Source: Parahaliea maris
GTDB taxonomy: Bacteria; Pseudomonadota; Gammaproteobacteria; Pseudomonadales; Halieaceae
Direction of reading: 5' to 3'
Length of the DNA: 64,000 nt
Assembly (NCBI RefSeq): GCF_008064665.1
Contig: NZ_VRZA01000002.1
Span: forward strand, 372,001 to 436,000
Positions 60,105 through 64,000 of this stretch are shown here, piece by piece (position 1 is the stretch's first letter; each line of letters starts with the position of its first letter). Made by a program: the position numbers and the translations under genes. Below the pieces are notes generated by a model, which ran no database searches, was not told where the DNA came from, and saw only the letters and a program-made list of their open reading frames with translations.

Positions 60105-60883
60105 TCGGTGCTCCCGGCGTTGGCGGCATCGAGGAACGCGGGCTTTTCGCCGCCGCCGTGGACGGCAATGCTGGCGCCGCTGATATAGGAGGCCAGCGGC
60201 GAGGCCAGGAACAGGCAGGCGTCGCCAATATCCCCGGGCAGGGCCATCCGTTCCAGCGGTATGGTGGCGCCAACGGCGGCGATGCCTGCCTCGTCACCGT
60301 AATGCAGGTGACTCTGCTCGGTGCGTACAAGGCCGGCGATCACCGCGTTCACCCGTACCTTGGGGGCCCACTCAACGGCCAGTGAAGTCCCGAGGTTGAC
60401 CAGTCCCGCCTTGGCGGCGCCATAGGCGGCGGTCCCGGGGGAGGGGCGAATGGTGCTGACACTGGCGATATTGATGATGCTGCCACCGCTCTCCTGCTGC
60501 TGCATCTGCCGGTTGGCCACCTGGCTGAAGTTGAGCGGGGCGATCAGGTTGAGGCGGATAATCGACTCGGAAAAGCGCGGCGAAGCGGTGGCGGCGTCGG
60601 CGTAGGGGGCGCCGCCGGCATTGTTTACCAGTATATCGAGGCGGCCAAAGCGCTGCACCGTCGCCGCGACGCAGGCTTCGACCTGTTCGAAGTCGCGCAC
60701 ATCGCAGGCGGTGAAGGCCGCCTGGCGTCCCTGTGCTTGCGGTAGCGTTTCCGGTTCGCTGCGGCCGCAGACCATGACCTCGGCTCCCGCGGACAGAAAG
60801 CGCTCGGTGATACCGCGGCCCACGCCCTTGCCACCACCGGTGACCAGAACGACCTTGCCGCTGAAATCCAGAGGGGTATCCAT
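60101..60883 (-). CDS. SDR family oxidoreductase
   Basis: A 260-residue classical SDR. The cofactor motif TGGGKGVGRG is at residues 15-24, NNAGG follows, and the catalytic Ser is in NIASVSTI with the Tyr/Lys in YGAAK. The C-terminal SYISGASIAVHGGGE is typical. An AAGGAG site precedes the ATG. It is first in a two-gene unit with the PQQ-type lipoprotein (4-bp overlap) and divergent from the F420 operon. The substrate is unknown. Confidence 0.87.
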   Translation of the reverse strand: MDTPLDFSGKVVLVTGGGKGVGRGITERFLSAGAEVMVCGRSEPETLPQAQGRQAAFTACDVRDFEQVEACVAATVQRFGRLDILVNNAGGAPYADAATASPRFSESIIRLNLIAPLNFSQVANRQMQQQESGGSIINIASVSTIRPSPGTAAYGAAKAGLVNLGTSLAVEWAPKVRVNAVIAGLVRTEQSHLHYGDEAGIAAVGATIPLERMALPGDIGDACLFLASPLASYISGASIAVHGGGEKPAFLDAANAGSTE

Positions 60884-61089
60884 TGTGGTTTAACTCCTTA
60901 TGACAAGCGCCCGGGGCGTCTTGTGGTCATCTTTTGATTTCCCTAAGATGCCGTGGCACTGCGCATGCTAAACGAATTCGGGAGGCTGGCAAGCGAAGCG
61001 CCGCCAGTGTTGCCGGGCGCTGCCAGCGAAGTGCCTCTGGTCGCACTTTCTGAACTCTTCTCCCGGGGTAATCCAGCCAACAGGACATA

Positions 61090-61782
61090 ATGATGACAAC
61101 AGACAACTTACCGGTACTGGCCATTCTCGGAGGAACCGGCGATCTCGGCACGGGGCTCGCGCGCCGCTGGGCCCAGGCGGGCTACCGGGTGATTATTGGC
61201 TCCCGGACCAAGGAGAAGGCCGAGGCCGCGGTCGCCGACCTGCGGGAGGTGATGGCGGAGCGCGGCGTCGGAGCCGTCGTGGTGGAAGCCATGGAAAACC
61301 TCGCCGCGGCGCAGGCAGCGGATATCGTGACTCTCACCGTTCCCTTCAGCCACCAGGCCAGTACGCTGGAGCTGGTCAAGCCCGCCCTGCAAGGCAAGAT
61401 CCTGATCGATGTGACGGTGCCGCTGGTGCCTCCGCGCGTGGCCCGCGTGCAGCTGCCGGAGCAGGGCAGCGCCGGGCAGATTGCCCAGGAGCTGCTGGGT
61501 GAGGAGGTGGCGGTTGTGTCCGCCTTCCAGAATGTGGCCGCTCACCACCTGCAGGAGGGCGCCGGCCTGGATTGCGACGTGCTCGTCTGCGGCAACAAGA
61601 AGGACGCCCGGGCCGAGGTAATCAAGCTGGTGGAGGCCGCGGGGATGCGCGGTTATCACGCGGGCATGATCAATAACGCCGCTGCCGCCGAGGCACTTAC
61701 CTCGGTTCTGATCACTATCAACAAGCAGTACAGCTGCCACGCTGGCATACGCATAACCGGTCTGGATCATGCTGAAGAATGA
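61090..61782 (+). CDS. npdG: NADPH-dependent F420 reductase
   Basis: A 230-residue Rossmann-fold protein of the Fno/NpdG family, transferring hydride between NADPH and coenzyme F420. The N-terminal nucleotide motif LGGTGDLGTGLARRW (residues 13-27) and GSRTKEKA, whose Arg binds NADP phosphate, are present, as are VPFSHQAST and VSAFQNVAAHHL. Its overlap (ATGA) with cofE and the two other cof genes makes the assignment firm. It diverges from the SDR gene over about 200 bp. Confidence 0.9.
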   Translation: MMTTDNLPVLAILGGTGDLGTGLARRWAQAGYRVIIGSRTKEKAEAAVADLREVMAERGVGAVVVEAMENLAAAQAADIVTLTVPFSHQASTLELVKPALQGKILIDVTVPLVPPRVARVQLPEQGSAGQIAQELLGEEVAVVSAFQNVAAHHLQEGAGLDCDVLVCGNKKDARAEVIKLVEAAGMRGYHAGMINNAAAAEALTSVLITINKQYSCHAGIRITGLDHAEE

Positions 61783-62546
61783 GCGGTACGGTTCAGGTCA
61801 TCCCCCTGCGGGACTTTCCGCTGGTCGCGCCGGGCGATGATCTCGCGGCCTTGATCAGGGCGTCGCTGGCCGATAATCAAATCGAACTGGCGTCCGGGGA
61901 TGTGCTGGTAGTGGCGCAGAAGGTGGTGTCCAAGGCCGAGGGGCGCTACGTGCGCCTGGCCGATGTCGAGCCCTCCGGGCGAGCAGCCACGATCGCCGCC
62001 CAGGCCGACAAGGATCCGCGCCAGGTGGAATGCATCCTGCGGGAGTCCCGCGAGGTGCTCCGCGTTCGCCCCGGCGTGATTATCGTAGAACACCGGCTGG
62101 GGTTTGTGATGGCCAACGCCGGTATCGACCGCTCCAACATCGAGCAGCCGGACGGTGACCCCCGAGTTCTCCTGTTGCCGGAAGATCCCGACCGCTCCGC
62201 CGAAACCCTGCGCAAGGCCCTTACCGGGCGGCCGGGGGAGGCGCCCATGGTGATCATCAATGACAGTGTGGGTCGCGCCTGGCGCAAGGGCACCGTGGGC
62301 ATGGCCATCGGCAGCGCCGGACTCGATCCGCTGTACAACCAGGTAGGCGAGCGCGACCTGTTCGGCAACCAACTGGAAGTGACCGAAGCGGCTGTCGCCG
62401 ATGAACTGGCGGCGGCGGCCTCCCTGGTGCAGGGGGAATCCGATGAGCGCTGCCCCGTGGTGCTGGTGCGCGGTGCCCGCGTGCGCAGTGGCCTCGGGGG
62501 CGCCAAGGCGATCCTGCGTGAACGCGAAATGGACATGTTCCGCTAG
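61779..62546 (+). CDS. cofE: Coenzyme F420-0:L-glutamate ligase
   Basis: A 255-residue ligase that adds glutamate residues to F420-0 with GTP. Conserved blocks include GDVLVVAQKVVSKAEGR, RESREVLR, VEHRLGFVMANAGIDRSN, INDSVGRAWRKGTVGMAIG and the ADELAAAASLVQGE ending. There is no C-terminal FMN reductase-like domain as in mycobacterial FbiB, so it is a stand-alone CofE. The start overlaps npdG by 4 bp and the end overlaps cofD by 1 base. Confidence 0.93.
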   Translation: MSGTVQVIPLRDFPLVAPGDDLAALIRASLADNQIELASGDVLVVAQKVVSKAEGRYVRLADVEPSGRAATIAAQADKDPRQVECILRESREVLRVRPGVIIVEHRLGFVMANAGIDRSNIEQPDGDPRVLLLPEDPDRSAETLRKALTGRPGEAPMVIINDSVGRAWRKGTVGMAIGSAGLDPLYNQVGERDLFGNQLEVTEAAVADELAAAASLVQGESDERCPVVLVRGARVRSGLGGAKAILREREMDMFR

Positions 62547-63502
62547 TGGCCGACAGCAGCAGGAAGAAAATTCTGGCGCTCTCCGGCGGTGTCGGTGGCG
62601 CCAAACTCGCCCTGGGGCTGGCCCGCGAACTCGCGCCGGAGTCGCTGGCGGTGGTGGTCAACACGGCAGACGACTTTCGCTATCACGGCCTGACTATCAG
62701 TCCGGATATCGACACCCTGCTGTACACATTGTCCGGGCGCAGTAACCGGGCGCAGGGCTGGGGTCTCGAGGGAGAGACCTGGCTGGTGCGCGATGCGCTC
62801 GAACAGCTCGGGGCCGATACCTGGTTCCAGCTGGGTGACCGGGATATCGCGACCCACCTGTTGCGCAGCGGTCGCCTCGCCGCGGGCGATACCCTGAGCG
62901 AGGTCACCGCCAGCCTGGCGCGGGCCATGGGCATCGCCGTGCAGGTTCTGCCCATGTCGGACCAGAGCGTGTCGACGGTGGTGCACAGTGACGAGGGGGA
63001 CCTGGCGTTCCAGGAGTACTTTGTCCGGCGTCGGTGTGAACCGCGGGTAACCGGCTTCAGTTTCCGGGGGCAGGCGGAGGCACGGCCGGCTCCCGCGCTG
63101 CAGGCCTTGCTGGATTCGGGCCAGGTTTCGGCTGTCGTGATCTGCCCGTCGAACCCCTTCGTCAGTGTCGATCCGGTGCTGGGGATTCCCGGTCTGTGGC
63201 GGCAGCTGGCCGGCCTGGGCGTGCCGGTGATTGCGGTGTCACCCATTATCGGCGGCCGCGCCGTCAAGGGGCCTGCGGCCAAGATGATGGCTGAGCTGGG
63301 CCTGCCGGTGGATGCAGCGGCGGTGGTCCGTCACTACAGCGAACATTACCCGGGGCTGGTCACCGAGTTTGTGCTGGATACAGAGGATGCCGCGCTCGCC
63401 AGTGAACTCGAGCAGTCCACGGTATTGTGCAATACACTGATGCAAACCCTCGACGACAAGCGCGCCCTGGCGCGTTTCGTCCTGCAACTGGCGGGCTGTT
63501 GA
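62546..63502 (+). CDS. cofD: 2-phospho-L-lactate (phosphoenolpyruvate) transferase
   Basis: A 318-residue transferase that joins the activated phospholactate/PEP moiety to the deazaflavin Fo, forming (dehydro-)F420-0. The N-terminal LSGGVGGAKLALGLA, VVNTADDFRYHGL, SPDIDTLLYTLSG and the later CPSNPFVSVDPVLGIPG and SPIIGGRAVKGPA blocks are those of CofD/FbiA. Start is GTG. It overlaps cofE by one base and its stop overlaps the cofC start. Confidence 0.95.
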   Translation: MADSSRKKILALSGGVGGAKLALGLARELAPESLAVVVNTADDFRYHGLTISPDIDTLLYTLSGRSNRAQGWGLEGETWLVRDALEQLGADTWFQLGDRDIATHLLRSGRLAAGDTLSEVTASLARAMGIAVQVLPMSDQSVSTVVHSDEGDLAFQEYFVRRRCEPRVTGFSFRGQAEARPAPALQALLDSGQVSAVVICPSNPFVSVDPVLGIPGLWRQLAGLGVPVIAVSPIIGGRAVKGPAAKMMAELGLPVDAAAVVRHYSEHYPGLVTEFVLDTEDAALASELEQSTVLCNTLMQTLDDKRALARFVLQLAGC

Positions 63503-64000
63503 TGCTGCACGTTTTATTACCGCTCAAGGACCTGGTCGCGGCCAAGACCCGCCTCGCCGGCATACTCTCGCCGTCCGAACGGCGCGGCCTGATGCAGGCC
63601 ATGGCCGAGGATGTGCTGGCGGTGCTCAGTTCGCACCCCGCGGCGGACCGTTTGTGGCTGGTGTCCGATGACCCCGGCGCGGCCCTGCTGGCGGAACATT
63701 TTCACGCCCGTCACCTGGCCGAGCGGGCGCTCGGCTGCAGCGGGCTAAACCGGGTGCTGGCAGCAGCCTGTGACCGTATCGATGCAGGCCCGGGGGACCA
63801 CATCATGGTCCTGCATGCCGACCTGCCCTGGCTGGCGGCGCGGGATGTGGACGCCGCCCTGACCAGGTACGCCGCAGCCGGCGGCTTGCTGCTGGCCCCG
63901 GATCGCAATGGCGCCGGTACCAACCTGATGGTGTTCCCGGCTGCGAGTCGTCCGTCCTTCCGTTTTGGGACAGATAGCTGCGAGCGCCACCGACAGTGGG
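63502..64000 (+). CDS. cofC: 2-phospho-L-lactate guanylyltransferase, cut by window end
   Basis: The first 166 residues of a CofC/FbiD-type nucleotidyltransferase, read directly from the bases because no stop occurs before the window ends. MLHVLLPLKDLVAAKTRL begins the protein, LHADLPWLAARDV gives the metal-binding Asp, and APDRNGAGTNLM is the diagnostic family motif. It activates phospholactate or PEP with GTP for CofD. The ATG overlaps the cofD stop (ATGA). The remaining roughly 50 residues lie outside. Confidence 0.92.
   Translation, partial: MLHVLLPLKDLVAAKTRLAGILSPSERRGLMQAMAEDVLAVLSSHPAADRLWLVSDDPGAALLAEHFHARHLAERALGCSGLNRVLAAACDRIDAGPGDHIMVLHADLPWLAARDVDAALTRYAAAGGLLLAPDRNGAGTNLMVFPAASRPSFRFGTDSCERHRQW

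Overview
The window reads as chromosomal DNA of a GC-rich marine or halotolerant gammaproteobacterium, most like the Halieaceae/Cellvibrionales. That placement is an inference from gene content, not from a phylogenetic marker. The supporting content is a gammaproteobacterial core block (valS, holC, pepA, lptF, lptG), a ccoNOQP-GHIS cbb3 oxidase locus, an ectABC-ask ectoine operon, a wax-ester synthase, steroid catabolism genes and the start of a coenzyme F420 operon. I found no tRNA, rRNA, CRISPR array, transposase or prophage gene. About 60 protein genes cover nearly everything, and both window ends cut through a gene.

Layout. 1-8.98 kb: a 5'-truncated, lower-GC SDR; a ZIP-type metal transporter; a kstD/kshA-like pair for steroid ring A/B attack; a divergent DUF3604 exported protein; a membrane-anchored redoxin; an SLC13-type permease with RCK_C domains. 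9-14.2 kb: WS/DGAT acyltransferase, a periplasmic TonB-C-like protein, a methyltransferase diverging from a TetR regulator, and two cold-shock-domain genes, one membrane-anchored. 14.3-21.9 kb: valS, holC-pepA, lptFG and an RDD protein. 22-28.3 kb: an OmpR-type two-component system, a repeat-rich acidic protein, an AraC regulator, the coupled bolA-trhO pair and a trypsin-like protease.

28.4-34.8 kb: an SDR followed by hsaA, hsaD, hsaE, hsaG and hsaF, the lower (ring A cleavage and meta-cleavage) part of steroid degradation. The extradiol dioxygenase hsaC and the reductase hsaB are not here. hsaG and hsaF are separated by a compound inverted-repeat element. 34.9-38.8 kb: sthA with a MobA-like nucleotidyltransferase, then a GST and a TSUP permease. 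38.8-43.6 kb: a MarR regulator (EctR type) diverging from ectA-ectB-ectC-ask, with a strong promoter, candidate operator repeats and hairpins in every intergenic gap. 43.7-52.8 kb, minus strand: a Yip1-family gene followed by ccoN-O-Q-P, a GC-only hairpin, then ccoG-H-I-S and a DsbD/UreH-like membrane protein. A near-perfect FNR/Anr box with a correctly spaced -10 element precedes this operon.

53-64 kb: a DUF1631-GGDEF-EAL c-di-GMP protein with a LuxR-type regulator 1 nt downstream; an SDR and a PQQ-dehydrogenase-like lipoprotein; then, divergently, a tightly overlapping F420 operon: NADPH:F420 reductase, cofE, cofD and a cofC cut by the window end.

The least expected items are the F420 operon in a gammaproteobacterial setting, the CATGGATG-cored compound inverted repeats at 33.4-33.7 kb, the paired 22-24 bp tandem repeats that begin six bases after two unrelated stop codons (26.1 and 29.3 kb), and the class II FNR promoter placed ahead of a Yip1 gene.
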